A stretch of DNA of 64,000 nucleotides from Sphingomonas trueperi (GCF_011927635.1 NZ_JAATJB010000004.1:248001-312000), one strand, 5' to 3'. Shown: positions 51,480 to 61,160, counted from the stretch's first letter. Numbers and translations are program-made. The notes: generated from the letters alone by a model not told the origin.

Positions 51480-52225
51480 GGCACCAGCCGGAGCATGGCG
51501 TCCGGCCGCACCAGCGCGGCCAGCCGCAATCCCGCCGCGCGGGCACGCTCCGCCGCCAAGGCGGTCGGTGCGGAGATCGCCGCGAGCAGCGGGCAGCCCG
51601 CCAGCACCGCCTTTTCGACCAGCTCGAACGAGCAGCGCGCGCTGATCAACGCGAAGCCCCCGTCCCAGCCCAGCCCCTGCCGCGCCATCGCGCCGACCAG
51701 CTTGTCGAACGCATTGTGCCGCCCGACGTCCTCGCGGACCAGGCGGATCTCCCCCGCCGCCGAGCAGAGCGCCGCGGCATGAGCGGCGCCGGTCTCGCGG
51801 TTGAGCGGCTGATGGTCGCGCAGTGCCTCGGCCGCGCGGAAGATCGCGGCCGAGGACGCCCCGCTTTCCGCCTCGATCCTCGGCAGCGGGCGCAGCGCTG
51901 CTTCGAGATTGTCGATCCCGCACAGCCCGCAGCTCGAATCCGTCGTGCGGTGCCGAACCCGCTCGATCACCGTCGAGGGATCGGCCAGCGTCACCCGCAG
52001 CACCACACCCTGCTCGGCCTGGTGGCTTCCCACGTCCACCGCCGCCCCCAGCCGCTCGGATGCGACGAAGCCGGTGGCGAAATCCTCCAGGTCGGTCGGC
52101 GTCGCCATCATCACGGCGTAGCCCAGACCGTTGATTTCGATCGCGACCGGCACTTCCGCGATCAAGCTGCGTTGGAGCCGGGTCTCCGACCCGTCGGGCG
52201 TCCTGCGATCGAACCACATATCCAT
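51476..52225 (-). CDS. fdhD: Formate dehydrogenase accessory sulfurtransferase
   Basis: Passes sulfur to the molybdenum site of formate-dehydrogenase-type enzymes. 249 residues. The essential CxxC is Cys99-Cys102 in TTDSSCGLCGI; VREDVGRHNAFDKLVG and ISARCSFELVEKA are diagnostic. It precedes mobA and is divergent from the molybdoenzyme gene 67 bases away, so one shared regulatory region is likely. Confidence 0.95.
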   Translation of the reverse strand: MDMWFDRRTPDGSETRLQRSLIAEVPVAIEINGLGYAVMMATPTDLEDFATGFVASERLGAAVDVGSHQAEQGVVLRVTLADPSTVIERVRHRTTDSSCGLCGIDNLEAALRPLPRIEAESGASSAAIFRAAEALRDHQPLNRETGAAHAAALCSAAGEIRLVREDVGRHNAFDKLVGAMARQGLGWDGGFALISARCSFELVEKAVLAGCPLLAAISAPTALAAERARAAGLRLAALVRPDAMLRLVP

Positions 52226-52292
52226 GGGTTGCAGATAGGCAGGCGTCCGGCCCAGGGATAGAGGCAGGATACGTGGTGCAAGGAGCGTGGCG

Positions 52293-54554
52293 ATGGCCCG
52301 GGCGAAAGACGGAACGATACATTATGCGGGCGCCGAGGGCGGCTGGGGCTCGATGCGCGGCATGGCGCTGGTCGCCGGCGCCGAACGCCCGAGCGCCGAC
52401 GCCCTCAAGACGCTCGCCAAACAGAACAAGCCCGGGGGCATGATGTGCACCTCCTGCGCCTGGACCAAGCCGGCCAAGCCGCACATGTTCGAATTCTGCG
52501 AGAACGGCGCCAAGGCGACGCTGTGGGACCTCACCACTCGCCGCGCCACGCCGGAGTTCTTCGCCCAGCACACCCTGACCGAGCTGCGCGGCTGGAGCGA
52601 CCACGACCTCGAACAGGCCGGCCGCCTCACCAATCCGATGCGCTACGATCGCGCTACCGATAAATACCTGCCCTGCACCTGGGATGAAGCCTATCGCGCG
52701 ATCGGCAAGAAGCTGCGGGGCTATAACCCGAAGAGCACGATCTTCTACGCCTCGGGCAAGGCGAGCCTGGAGACCAGCTACGCCTGGGCGCTGTTCGCGC
52801 GGCTCTATGGCCACAACAACCTGCCCGACAGCTCGAACATGTGCCACGAGACCACCTCGGTCGCGCTCAAGTCGACGATCGGCGCGCCGGTGGGCACCTG
52901 CGTGCTCGAGGATTTCGAGCATTGCGACGCGATCTTCTTCTTCGGCCAGAACACCGGCACCAACAGCCCGCGCTTCATCCATACGCTGACCGCGGCCCGC
53001 AAGCGCGGTGCCAAGATCGTGACCTTCAACCCGATCCGTGAGAAGGGCCTGCTCGAGTTCCGCAACCCGCAGAGCCTCCAGATGGTGACCGGCGGCAAGA
53101 CCGAGATCTCGCACCAATATTATCAGCTCAAGCCGGGCAGCGACATTTCCGCCATGCTCGGCATCGCCAAGCATGTGCTCGCCGAGGAGGATCGCCGCGG
53201 CGGCGTGATCGACCGCGCCTTCATCGCCGAGCACACCCACGGCTTCGAGGAATTTGCGGAGAAGGTCCGCAGCACCAGCTGGGAGACGATCGAAGCCGAG
53301 ACAGGCCTGCCCCGCGCCGACCTGATCGCCGCGGCCGAGGTTTATATTCAGGCCGAAAGCGCGATCGGCATCTGGGGCATGGGGCTCACCCAGCATGTCG
53401 GCGGCTATGACAATGTCGCGGGCGTGGTGAACCTGATGCTGCTGCGCGGGAATATCGGCCGCCTCGGCGCAGGCGTCTCGCCGGTACGCGGCCACTCCAA
53501 CGTCCAGGGCCAGCGCACCGTCGGCATCTCCGAGAAGCCCGAGCTGGTGCCGCTCGACCAGCTTTCCGAGCAGTACGGCTTCCAGCCGCCGCGCGACGAG
53601 GGCTATACCACCGTCACCGGCTGCGAGGCGATCGCCAAGGGCGAGATCAACGCCTTTCTCGGCCTCGGCGGCAATTTCCTCCGCGCCGTGCCCGATCACC
53701 GCGTGATGGAGAAGGCGTGGACCGGCATGGGCCTCACCGTCCAGATCGCCACCAAGCTCAATCGCGGACACCTGTTCTGCGGCGAGACCGCCTATCTGCT
53801 CCCCACGCTGGTCCGTTCCGAGCGCGACGTGCGCGACGGCATGCCGCAGGTGGTGACGATGGAGGACAGCCTCAGCTGCATCCACGGTTCGATCGGCGAG
53901 GCCAAGCCGGCCAGCCCGCATCTTCAACCCGAGCTGGCGATCGTCGCCGGGATCGCGAAGGCCGCGCTCGACCCCAACCCCAATGTCCCCTGGGAGGCTT
54001 GGTCGAACGACTATGCGCTGGTCCGCGATGCGATCGAGGCGACCTATCCGGACAAGTTCAAGGACTTCAACCAGCGGCTGTTCACCCCCGGCGGCTTCTT
54101 CAAGGGCAACAGCGCGCGCGACCGAAACTGGAAGACGGAGAGCGGCAAGGCCGAGTTCACCGTGCCCAGCCACCTCAACGCCACCGGCTTCGCCGATGCG
54201 GACGGGGTGTACCGGCTGATGACGCTGCGCTCGAACGACCAGTTCAACACCACGGTTTACGGCTATTCGGATCGCCTGCGCGGGATCGAGGGCAAGCGCG
54301 ACGTGCTGCTGATCAGCCCCAGGGAGATGGAACGCGCCGGGCTGAAGGAAGGTCAGCGCGTGGCGCTGGTCGGCGACGATTCGGATGGCGTCGACCGCGT
54401 GGTCGAAGGGCTGGAGGTGCTGCCCTTCAACCTGCCCGAGGGCTGCGTCGCGGGCTATTACCCCGAGCTCAACCCGCTGATCGCGCTCGGCCACCACGAC
54501 GGCGCCTCGAAGACGCCCGCGGCGAAATCGGTGCCGGTGCGCATCCGCGCCTGA
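52293..54554 (+). CDS. FdhF/YdeP-family molybdopterin oxidoreductase
   Basis: A large cytoplasmic molybdoenzyme of 753 residues. Cys52 and Cys55 in MMCTSCAW and Cys69 in FEFCENGAK are potential cluster ligands, and Cys184 in SSNMCHETTSVAL is at the usual molybdenum-ligand position. GQNTGTNSPRFI, LMLLRGNIGRLGAGV and RGHSNVQGQRTVG are MGD-binding segments. The last part (after 640) is the MopB-type domain. ATG 52293 was chosen because AGGAG lies 7 bases upstream; GTG at 52287 is too close. Its substrate is unknown; YdeP proteins are formate-dehydrogenase-like but not proven to use formate. fdhD and mobA beside it support an active bis-MGD enzyme. Confidence 0.92.
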   Translation: MARAKDGTIHYAGAEGGWGSMRGMALVAGAERPSADALKTLAKQNKPGGMMCTSCAWTKPAKPHMFEFCENGAKATLWDLTTRRATPEFFAQHTLTELRGWSDHDLEQAGRLTNPMRYDRATDKYLPCTWDEAYRAIGKKLRGYNPKSTIFYASGKASLETSYAWALFARLYGHNNLPDSSNMCHETTSVALKSTIGAPVGTCVLEDFEHCDAIFFFGQNTGTNSPRFIHTLTAARKRGAKIVTFNPIREKGLLEFRNPQSLQMVTGGKTEISHQYYQLKPGSDISAMLGIAKHVLAEEDRRGGVIDRAFIAEHTHGFEEFAEKVRSTSWETIEAETGLPRADLIAAAEVYIQAESAIGIWGMGLTQHVGGYDNVAGVVNLMLLRGNIGRLGAGVSPVRGHSNVQGQRTVGISEKPELVPLDQLSEQYGFQPPRDEGYTTVTGCEAIAKGEINAFLGLGGNFLRAVPDHRVMEKAWTGMGLTVQIATKLNRGHLFCGETAYLLPTLVRSERDVRDGMPQVVTMEDSLSCIHGSIGEAKPASPHLQPELAIVAGIAKAALDPNPNVPWEAWSNDYALVRDAIEATYPDKFKDFNQRLFTPGGFFKGNSARDRNWKTESGKAEFTVPSHLNATGFADADGVYRLMTLRSNDQFNTTVYGYSDRLRGIEGKRDVLLISPREMERAGLKEGQRVALVGDDSDGVDRVVEGLEVLPFNLPEGCVAGYYPELNPLIALGHHDGASKTPAAKSVPVRIRA

Positions 54555-54581
54555 TCCTGATATAGAAGACGCGCTGCAAAG

Positions 54582-54615
54582 ACGGCCGCCGGCTCTTGTC
54601 GGCGGCCGTTCTTAT
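54582..54615 (+). terminator. Intrinsic terminator of the molybdoenzyme gene
   Basis: A perfect 10-bp stem, ACGGCCGCCG with CGGCGGCCGT and an 8-base loop, followed by TCTTAT. It starts 28 bases after the stop. The short T-tract makes it probable rather than certain. Confidence 0.75.
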
Positions 54616-54663
54616 GCTAGGCAGCGGACAACGTTGACAAGCGATCCGGGAGGAGAGGACGAC

Positions 54664-56883
54664 ATGAAACGACACGCTCTGAAGCTGGCAGCCCCGCTGC
54701 TCGCGCTCGCCGCCACCACTGCCTTTACGGCGCCTGCGCTGGCGCAGACCCAGGCCTCGCGCCCCTGGACCAACGCCAAGCTGTCGCCCGACGCGCGCGC
54801 CAAGGCGATCCTCGCGCAGATGACCGAGGACGAGAAGCTCACCTTGGTATTCGGCCTGTTCGGCACCGATTTCGCGCCCAAGAACTTTAAGACCCCCGCC
54901 GAGGCGCGTCCGGGCTCCGCCGGCTATGTTCCCGGCATCCCGCGCCTGGGCATCCCGGCGCAGTGGCAGACCGATGCCGGCGTCGGCGTCGCGACGCAGG
55001 GCGGCGCCGAGCGCAAGCGCGGCCGCACCTCGCTCCCCTCGGGCATCGCCACCGCCGCGACCTGGGACCCCGCCCTCGCCTTCAAGGGCGGCGCGATGAT
55101 CGGCGCGGAGGCGCGCGCCTCGGGCTTCAACGTGATGCTCGCGGGCGGCGTCAACCTGCTGCGCGAGCCGCGCAACGGCCGCAACTTCGAATATGGCGGC
55201 GAGGATCCGCTGCTCGCCGGCACGATCGTCGGCGCGCAGATCGCCGGCATCCAGTCGAACCACATCATCTCCACGGTGAAGCATTACGCGTTCAATGACC
55301 AGGAGACCGATCGCAACAAGATGAACGCGGTGCTCGATCGCACCGCCGCGCGGATGAGCGACCTGCTCGCCTTCAACATCGCGATCGAGAAGTCCGATCC
55401 GGGCTCGGTGATGTGCAGCTACAACAAGGTAGACGGGCTCTGGGCGTGCGAACAGCCCTGGCTGCTCACCGACGTGCTGCGCCGCGACTGGGGCTGGAAG
55501 GGCTTCGTGATGTCCGACTGGGGCGCGACCCACTCTACCGCCGCCGCCGCCAATGCGGGCCTGGAGCAGCAGTCCGGCTGGCCGTTCGACGAGCAGCCCT
55601 ATTTCCGCGAGCCGCTCAAGGCGGCAATCGCCAAGGGCGACGTGAGCAAGGCACGCCTCGACGAGATGGCGCACCGCATCCTCCGCTCGATGTTCGCGCA
55701 CGGGCTGTTCGATCACCCGATCACCGGCGCGCCGCTCGATCTCGCCCCGGCGATGCTCAAGGCGCATGCCGACGTGACCCGCGCCGATGCCGAGGCGGGT
55801 ATCGTGCTTCTCCAGAACAAGGGCGACGTGCTGCCGCTCGCCGCCAGCGCCAAGCGGATCGTCGTGATCGGCGGCCATGCCGACAAGGGCGTGCTGGCGG
55901 GCGGCGGCTCGTCGCTGGTCTATCCGGTCGGCGGCAATGCCGTGCCGGGGCTCGAGCCGAAGATCTGGCCGGGCCCGGTCATGTACCACCCCTCCGCACC
56001 GCTGGAGGCGCTGCGCCGCCAGCTGCCGGGCGCGACGATCTCCTATCTCGATGGCACCGACCCCGCCGCCGCCGCGGCAGCTGCCAAGCAGGCCGACATC
56101 GCAGTCGTGTTCGCCACGCAGTGGGCGGGCGAAGCCTTCGACGTGTCGCTGAACCTAACCGACAATCAGGACGCACTGATCGACGCCGTCGCTGGCGCCA
56201 ATGCCAAGACGGTGGTGGTGCTAGAGACCGGCGGCCCGGTGCTCACCCCCTGGGCCGACAAGACCGCGGCGATCCTGGAAGCCTGGTATCCCGGCACCGC
56301 GGGCGGCGAAGCGATCGCCAATGTGCTGACCGGCAAGGTGAACCCCTCGGGCCACCTCCCCGCCAGCTTCCCGCGCAGCGTCTCGCAGCTGCCCAAGCCG
56401 AGCGCGCCGAACGAAGGCGAGACCCGCTACACCGAAGGCGCCACGGTCGGCTACAAATGGTACGACGCGAAGGGCGACAAGCCGCAATTCGCCTTCGGCC
56501 ATGGCCTGTCCTACACCCGCTTCGCCTATTCGGGCCTCAAGGCAACCGCGCCCAAGGGCCAGGTGACCGTGACCTTCACGCTGCGCAACACCGGCAGCCG
56601 CGCCGGCGCCGACGTGGCGCAGGTCTATGTCTCGGGCGCCGGCTGGGAAGCGCCGAAGCGGCTGGGCGCGTTCCAGAAGGTGTCGTTGGCACCGGGCGCG
56701 TCCAAGACCGTCTCGGTCACCGTCGATCCGCGCCTGCTGGCGGTGTTCGACGGCGCGGCGCACCAGTGGAAGATCGCCGGGGGCAGCTACAAGGTGCTGC
56801 TCGGCCAGTCAGCGGAGGACATCGTCGCGACGACCACCGTCAATGTGCCCGCGCGCACCCTGCCGGTCGGCTGGCACCCCTGA
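54664..56883 (+). CDS. Exported GH3 beta-glucosidase-type glycosidase
   Basis: 739 residues with a signal peptide (MKRHALKLAAPLLALAATTA to ALAQ), so periplasmic or secreted. The GH3 N-terminal barrel has STVKHYAFNDQETDRNK and the nucleophile Asp in GFVMSDWGATHS; the second domain and a C-terminal fibronectin-like domain (after about 640, TFTLRNTGSRAGADVAQVYV) are complete. It hydrolyses beta-linked glucosides or related sugars; exact specificity is unknown. The ATG at 54664 follows a strong GGGAGGAGAGG; an upstream start is less good. Confidence 0.95.
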   Translation: MKRHALKLAAPLLALAATTAFTAPALAQTQASRPWTNAKLSPDARAKAILAQMTEDEKLTLVFGLFGTDFAPKNFKTPAEARPGSAGYVPGIPRLGIPAQWQTDAGVGVATQGGAERKRGRTSLPSGIATAATWDPALAFKGGAMIGAEARASGFNVMLAGGVNLLREPRNGRNFEYGGEDPLLAGTIVGAQIAGIQSNHIISTVKHYAFNDQETDRNKMNAVLDRTAARMSDLLAFNIAIEKSDPGSVMCSYNKVDGLWACEQPWLLTDVLRRDWGWKGFVMSDWGATHSTAAAANAGLEQQSGWPFDEQPYFREPLKAAIAKGDVSKARLDEMAHRILRSMFAHGLFDHPITGAPLDLAPAMLKAHADVTRADAEAGIVLLQNKGDVLPLAASAKRIVVIGGHADKGVLAGGGSSLVYPVGGNAVPGLEPKIWPGPVMYHPSAPLEALRRQLPGATISYLDGTDPAAAAAAAKQADIAVVFATQWAGEAFDVSLNLTDNQDALIDAVAGANAKTVVVLETGGPVLTPWADKTAAILEAWYPGTAGGEAIANVLTGKVNPSGHLPASFPRSVSQLPKPSAPNEGETRYTEGATVGYKWYDAKGDKPQFAFGHGLSYTRFAYSGLKATAPKGQVTVTFTLRNTGSRAGADVAQVYVSGAGWEAPKRLGAFQKVSLAPGASKTVSVTVDPRLLAVFDGAAHQWKIAGGSYKVLLGQSAEDIVATTTVNVPARTLPVGWHP

Positions 56884-56892
56884 CCGACCCGG

Positions 56893-56920
56893 CCCCGCGC
56901 GCCTCGAACGGCGCGCGGGG
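56893..56920. terminator. Bidirectional terminator-like hairpin between convergent genes
   Basis: A perfect 11-bp stem, CCCCGCGCGCC with GGCGCGCGGGG and a 6-base loop, lies between the GH3 gene (stop at 56883) and the convergent oxidoreductase gene (stop at 56929). No U-tract is evident on either side. Confidence 0.6.
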
Positions 56921-56928
56921 CTATCCGC

Positions 56929-57948
56929 TCAAGCGAGCGGGATACGCCGCCCCTCTTCCGCGCTCTGCCGGGCAAGCTCGATCAACTGGAGCCCGGCGAG
57001 CGCATCCTTCGCCGCAACGGGCGGTGCCGCGCCGTCGCGGATCGCGGCCGCCACCCCGGCATAGAATCGCCGATAGTCGCCGCGCTCCGACGCGATCGTC
57101 TCGGTCGAACCGTCGGGCAGCGTCAGGACGCCATATTGCGCCGGGTCCTCCAGCCCATGGCCGGGATCGCGCACCGATCCCCCGGCGCGCATCGCCGCCT
57201 CCTGCGGATCGAGCCCGTACTTCACGAAACTGCCGCCGCGACCATGGAGCGCAAAGCGCGGCCGCGCCGCCGCGATCATCCGCGAACTCGCCAGCACCAC
57301 CCGGCGCGTGCCGTAGAACAGCGTCACGGTGAAATAGTCGTCGACCGGGCTGTTGCCACGCTGTCGGGCGACATCGCCCTGCACCGCCTCGGGCATGCCG
57401 AACAGGACCAGCGCCTGGTCGATCATGTGCGGCCCCAGGTCGAGCAGCTGCCCGCCGCCCTCGGCTTCCTTCCAGGCCTGCGACAATTCGGGGCGGAAGC
57501 GGTCCCAATGCGCCTCGAACAGGAGGATCTCGCCCAGCCGGTCGCCTTGCACCAGCGCCTGTACCGCGAGGAAATCGCTGTCCCAGCGCCGGTTGTGGAA
57601 CGGCACCAGCAGCCGCGCCTGCGCCTCGGCGAGGCCGATCAGCGCCTCGGCCTCGGCGGCGCTGGGGGTCAGCGGCTTGTCGATCACGACATGCTTGCCC
57701 GCTTCGAGCGCCGCCGTGGCGAGCGGGAAATGCGTGGCATTCGGCGTCGACACCACCACCAGATCGATTGCGGGATCGGCGATCAGCGCTTCGGGGCTGA
57801 CGGCCGGCACCCCCGGATAGGCCTTCGCGACGGCCTCGGCCCGAGAGGAGCCAACGGCCGCCAGTTCGAGCCCGTCGACCGCGTCGATCAGTGGTGCGTG
57901 AAAGGCGGTGCCGCCTAGGCCGAAGCCGATAAGGCCGGTGCGGATCAT
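56929..57948 (-). CDS. Gfo/Idh/MocA-family oxidoreductase
   Basis: An NAD(P)-dependent sugar or cyclitol dehydrogenase, 339 residues. The Rossmann motif GLIGFGLGGTAFHAPLI starts at 5, VVVSTPNATHFPLA and the catalytic-type lysine in HVVIDKPLT follow, and the C-terminal domain has LLDLGPHMIDQALVLFG. The arrangement resembles E. coli YdgJ-like proteins, which act on scyllo-inositol, but the substrate here is not shown by the sequence. It is convergent with the GH3 gene. Both might serve sugar use, which is only a guess. Confidence 0.9.
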   Translation of the reverse strand: MIRTGLIGFGLGGTAFHAPLIDAVDGLELAAVGSSRAEAVAKAYPGVPAVSPEALIADPAIDLVVVSTPNATHFPLATAALEAGKHVVIDKPLTPSAAEAEALIGLAEAQARLLVPFHNRRWDSDFLAVQALVQGDRLGEILLFEAHWDRFRPELSQAWKEAEGGGQLLDLGPHMIDQALVLFGMPEAVQGDVARQRGNSPVDDYFTVTLFYGTRRVVLASSRMIAAARPRFALHGRGGSFVKYGLDPQEAAMRAGGSVRDPGHGLEDPAQYGVLTLPDGSTETIASERGDYRRFYAGVAAAIRDGAAPPVAAKDALAGLQLIELARQSAEEGRRIPLA

Positions 57949-58040
57949 GGCGTTCTCCCGTTGCCGTATGGCTGCGGCCTAGCGGCAACGCCCCGCCATT
58001 CCAAGCAAGTCGCCGCAGCCGCCCGGAAAAACCGGTCCGC

Positions 58041-58553
58041 TCAGCAGGTTCGCGGTGCAGCCCCGATGCGGTCGCCGACCGCATCGGCCAGTTTGTGCAG
58101 CTGTGCCCGCTGCCGGAACGATGCGGGGCCGTGGGGGCGGCGGTCGAGCCCGCACACGGCGCCGATCGGGAAGGGCCCGCTCCGCACCACCACGCCGGTA
58201 TAATAGCGCACGCAGGGGCCGCCTGCGACCAGCGGGTTGGCGCGGAAGCGCGGATCGATGTGGAGATCGGGGACGCTGAGCAGCCCATCCGGCGCCGCGA
58301 TGGTATGCGAGCAAAAGGCGATCGAACGCGGCAGCACGACCGGCTCGATCCCGACCGCGCTGATCATCCGCTGCACATCGCCGTCGGTGACCGTCACCAT
58401 CGCGATCGGCGTGCGCAACACCATGCAGACTTCGCCGAGCAGTTCGTGCAGCACGGGATCGCTCGGCGATACCGCGCGCAGACCGTCTACTGCGCGCTGG
58501 CGGCGCGCCTCGTCCTCGGGCCGGAACGCGGCGGAGAAGAAGTGGAGCGTCAT
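58041..58553 (-). CDS. Stand-alone GAF-domain protein
   Basis: 170 residues, essentially one GAF domain: PIAMVTVTDGDVQRMISAVG, AFCSHTIAAPDGLLSVPDL, HIDPRFRANPLV and PIGAVCGLDRRPHG. Such domains bind small molecules or sense redox. It has no catalytic output domain. Its ATG overlaps the stop of the diguanylate cyclase gene by 4 bases, so it is probably its partner or regulator. The start at 58553 gives the normal length. Confidence 0.85.
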   Translation of the reverse strand: MTLHFFSAAFRPEDEARRQRAVDGLRAVSPSDPVLHELLGEVCMVLRTPIAMVTVTDGDVQRMISAVGIEPVVLPRSIAFCSHTIAAPDGLLSVPDLHIDPRFRANPLVAGGPCVRYYTGVVVRSGPFPIGAVCGLDRRPHGPASFRQRAQLHKLADAVGDRIGAAPRTC

Positions 58554-59494
58554 GCCGCCCGCCGCACGGTGCCGGGCTCGTCGAACGCGATCCGGATCGC
58601 GTTCTTGCCGTTGCGCTTCACTTCCAGCATCGCCTCGTCCGCCAATCCGATCATCCGTTCGGTATCCCGCGCCGCGTGGGCATCGATCACCACCGCCCCC
58701 ATGCTGCAGGTGACCGCATGGCCGGTCGAGCGCAGTGCCTCGCTGAGCCGTGCATGGAGGCTCTCGGCGACCTGCTCGGGCACCACGCCGCGCTCGATGG
58801 CGAGGAAGGCGCAGAATTCGTCGCCGCCCAGCCGGGCGAACAGGTCGTCGGGCCGCATCCGTGCGCGGGCCTCGTCGGCGAAACGCCGGAGTACCAGGTC
58901 CCCCGCCGCGTGCCCGTGCCGATCGTTGACCGCCTTGAACCCGTCCAGATCCATGTAGAGCAGCAGCAGCGTCGAACCGCGACGGCGCGCGATCTGCGCC
59001 ACCCGCTCCAGCTGGCTGCGAAACGCGCCCCCGTTGAGCGAGCGGGTGAGATAATCCGTGGAAGCGCGCCACAACTCGCCGTCGATGGTGTGGCGCAGCG
59101 TCGCCACCATCAACACGATCATGATCGCACCCGCGGCACGAGTCACCGTGTTCCAGACGACGACCGGCGCGGAGAGAGCCTGAAAGTCCAGGAACGGCAG
59201 CGATCCGAACCCGTTCAAGGCGGAGCCGAGCGCGATCGAGAACAGCACGACGATGATGCCGGCGCGCTCGCGCAGCGTCCATGCCGTGAGAATGTCGACG
59301 AACAGATAGCCGATCGTCATCGAGACCGTCGGCCCGGTCGCCCAATCGGCGACGATCGTCACGACCATCGCCGTGCAGACCGCGATCCAGGCCTGCAGGC
59401 GGCTCAGCCGCATCGTCCAACGAAAACTGCGCATCATCGCCCTGATCAAGGCCGACTGCGGCGGTGGTGCCTTCACGCGATCCAACTCCCCCAC
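58550..59494 (-). CDS. Membrane diguanylate cyclase (GGDEF)
   Basis: Makes cyclic di-GMP. 314 residues with about four to five hydrophobic helices (35-135) and a C-terminal GGDEF domain. The active motif is GGDEF at 223-227 within LGGDEFCAFL, and DLDGFKAVND is the substrate-binding start. An RxxD (Arg214 to Asp217) five residues before GGDEF fits the inhibitory I-site. There is no EAL domain. It is first of a two-gene unit with the GAF protein, divergent from uxaA. Confidence 0.92.
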   Translation of the reverse strand: MGELDRVKAPPPQSALIRAMMRSFRWTMRLSRLQAWIAVCTAMVVTIVADWATGPTVSMTIGYLFVDILTAWTLRERAGIIVVLFSIALGSALNGFGSLPFLDFQALSAPVVVWNTVTRAAGAIMIVLMVATLRHTIDGELWRASTDYLTRSLNGGAFRSQLERVAQIARRRGSTLLLLYMDLDGFKAVNDRHGHAAGDLVLRRFADEARARMRPDDLFARLGGDEFCAFLAIERGVVPEQVAESLHARLSEALRSTGHAVTCSMGAVVIDAHAARDTERMIGLADEAMLEVKRNGKNAIRIAFDEPGTVRRAA

Positions 59495-59672
59495 GGCGTG
59501 GATACCCCTTTACTGCCCAATGGCTTAACGGCCCCGAAACACAGGCGGCCGGTTCTCGCCGCTCCGGAATAGTACGAGTGCGGGTTTTTGACGGCGCGTC
59601 GTCCGCAATGGGGCACGAGCACGCAACGATGCCTCTAGGAGGTTCGCTCGCAACCCCCTATGCTCGGAGTTG

Positions 59673-61133
59673 ATGACTGCAGCCTTGTTCCAGATCGACC
59701 CGCGTGACCCCGTCGCCACCGCCCTCCGCCCGCTGCACGCAGGCGACACGGCGCTGGGGGTCACCGTTACCACGGACATCCCCCAAGGCCACAAGGTCGC
59801 GATCCGGCCGATCGAGGCCGGCGCACCGGTGCACAAGTTCGGGTTCCCGATCGGTCATGCGACACGGGCCATCGCGCCCGGCGAGCACGTGCATACCCAC
59901 AATGTGGCGACCGCCCTCGCCGCGAGCGGCAGCTACGCGTACCAGCCCGCCTTCGAAGCAGCACCGGCCGCTGCCGGGCCAACCTTCCTCGGCTATCGCC
60001 GGGCAGACGGACGGGTGGGCACCCGCAACGAAATCTGGATCCTGCCCACGGTCGGCTGCGTGGGCCGCACCGCCGAGAAGATCGCCGAGCGCGCCGCCGC
60101 GCGCTTCGCCGGCCGGGTCGACGGCATCCACGCCTTCGCGCATCCCTTCGGCTGCTCGCAGCTCGGCGACGATCTGGAAGGCACGCGTGCAATCCTGACG
60201 GCGCTCGCCAACCATCCCAATGCCGGCGGCGTTCTGCTTGTCGGACTTGGCTGCGAATCCAATCAGATGCGCGGCATGTTGGAGGGTATTTCTCAGCCCA
60301 ACCTCCGCACCATCGGCGCGCAGGCGGCTGGCGACGAAATCGAAGAGGGAATCGCTCTAGTAGAGGAACTTATCAACCAGGCTGAACAGGCCGTGCGAAC
60401 CGAGGAGCCACTCGCGTCTCTGGTCCTCGGGGTGAAATGCGGCGGTTCGGACGGGTTCTCAGGATTGACCGCCAACCCACTGGTGGGACGGATGAGCGAT
60501 GCGGTCACGGCCGCGGGCGGCACCGCCATCCTCACCGAAATTCCCGAGATCTTCGGGGCCGAGCAGTTGCTGATGGCGCGCGCGGCGACCGAGACGGTGT
60601 TCGGGAAGATCGTCGATCTGGTGAACGGCTTCAAAGCCTATTTCACCCGGCACGGCGAACCAGTCTCGGAAAACCCCTCCCCCGGCAATCTCGCCGGCGG
60701 CATCACCACGCTGGAGGAAAAGTCGCTCGGCGCGGTGCAGAAGGCGGGACACGCGACGGTCACCGACGTGCTCGGCTATGGCCAGCGCGTGCAGCGTCCG
60801 GGCCTCGCGCTGCTCGAAGCGCCGGGCAACGACGCGGTCTCGTCCACCGCGCTGGCGGCCGCGGGCGCAACCGTCATCCTGTTCACCACCGGCCGCGGCA
60901 CGCCGCTGGGCTTCCCGGTGCCGACGATCAAGATCGCCTCGAACAGCGACCTCGCCGCGCGCAAGCCGGGCTGGATCGATTTCGACGCTGGGCAGGTACT
61001 CGCCGAGGACATGGAGGCGGCGAGCCGTGCCCTGCTCGAACGGATCGTGGCGATCGCCTCGGGGGATCCGACGGCTGCCGAGCGCAACGGCGAGCGCGAG
61101 ATCGCGATCTGGAAGCGCGGCGTTACGCTCTGA
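59673..61133 (+). CDS. uxaA: Altronate dehydratase (UxaA family)
   Basis: Dehydrates D-altronate to 2-dehydro-3-deoxygluconate in hexuronate breakdown. 486 residues. An N-terminal SAF-like part (to about 90, with IPQGHKVAIRPI and GEHVHTHNV), then the catalytic part with GYRRADGRVGTRNEIWI, PTVGCVGRTA, LGCESNQMRGMLE and LGVKCGGSDGFSGLTANPL. The cysteines of those segments may hold iron. The family also includes galactarate dehydratase, which this length and order fit less well. No uxaB/uxaC in the window; its product, KDG, could feed the Entner-Doudoroff route after phosphorylation. A TTG start one codon before is possible. Confidence 0.9.
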   Translation: MTAALFQIDPRDPVATALRPLHAGDTALGVTVTTDIPQGHKVAIRPIEAGAPVHKFGFPIGHATRAIAPGEHVHTHNVATALAASGSYAYQPAFEAAPAAAGPTFLGYRRADGRVGTRNEIWILPTVGCVGRTAEKIAERAAARFAGRVDGIHAFAHPFGCSQLGDDLEGTRAILTALANHPNAGGVLLVGLGCESNQMRGMLEGISQPNLRTIGAQAAGDEIEEGIALVEELINQAEQAVRTEEPLASLVLGVKCGGSDGFSGLTANPLVGRMSDAVTAAGGTAILTEIPEIFGAEQLLMARAATETVFGKIVDLVNGFKAYFTRHGEPVSENPSPGNLAGGITTLEEKSLGAVQKAGHATVTDVLGYGQRVQRPGLALLEAPGNDAVSSTALAAAGATVILFTTGRGTPLGFPVPTIKIASNSDLAARKPGWIDFDAGQVLAEDMEAASRALLERIVAIASGDPTAAERNGEREIAIWKRGVTL

Positions 61134-61160
61134 GGGGCGATTTGTTCCCAAGAAAATGCG

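Noticed and set aside
50949..54497. A 1182-codon open frame on the minus strand
   Set aside because: Only its last 177 codons are real (mobA). The rest is antisense to the molybdoenzyme gene or out of frame through fdhD.
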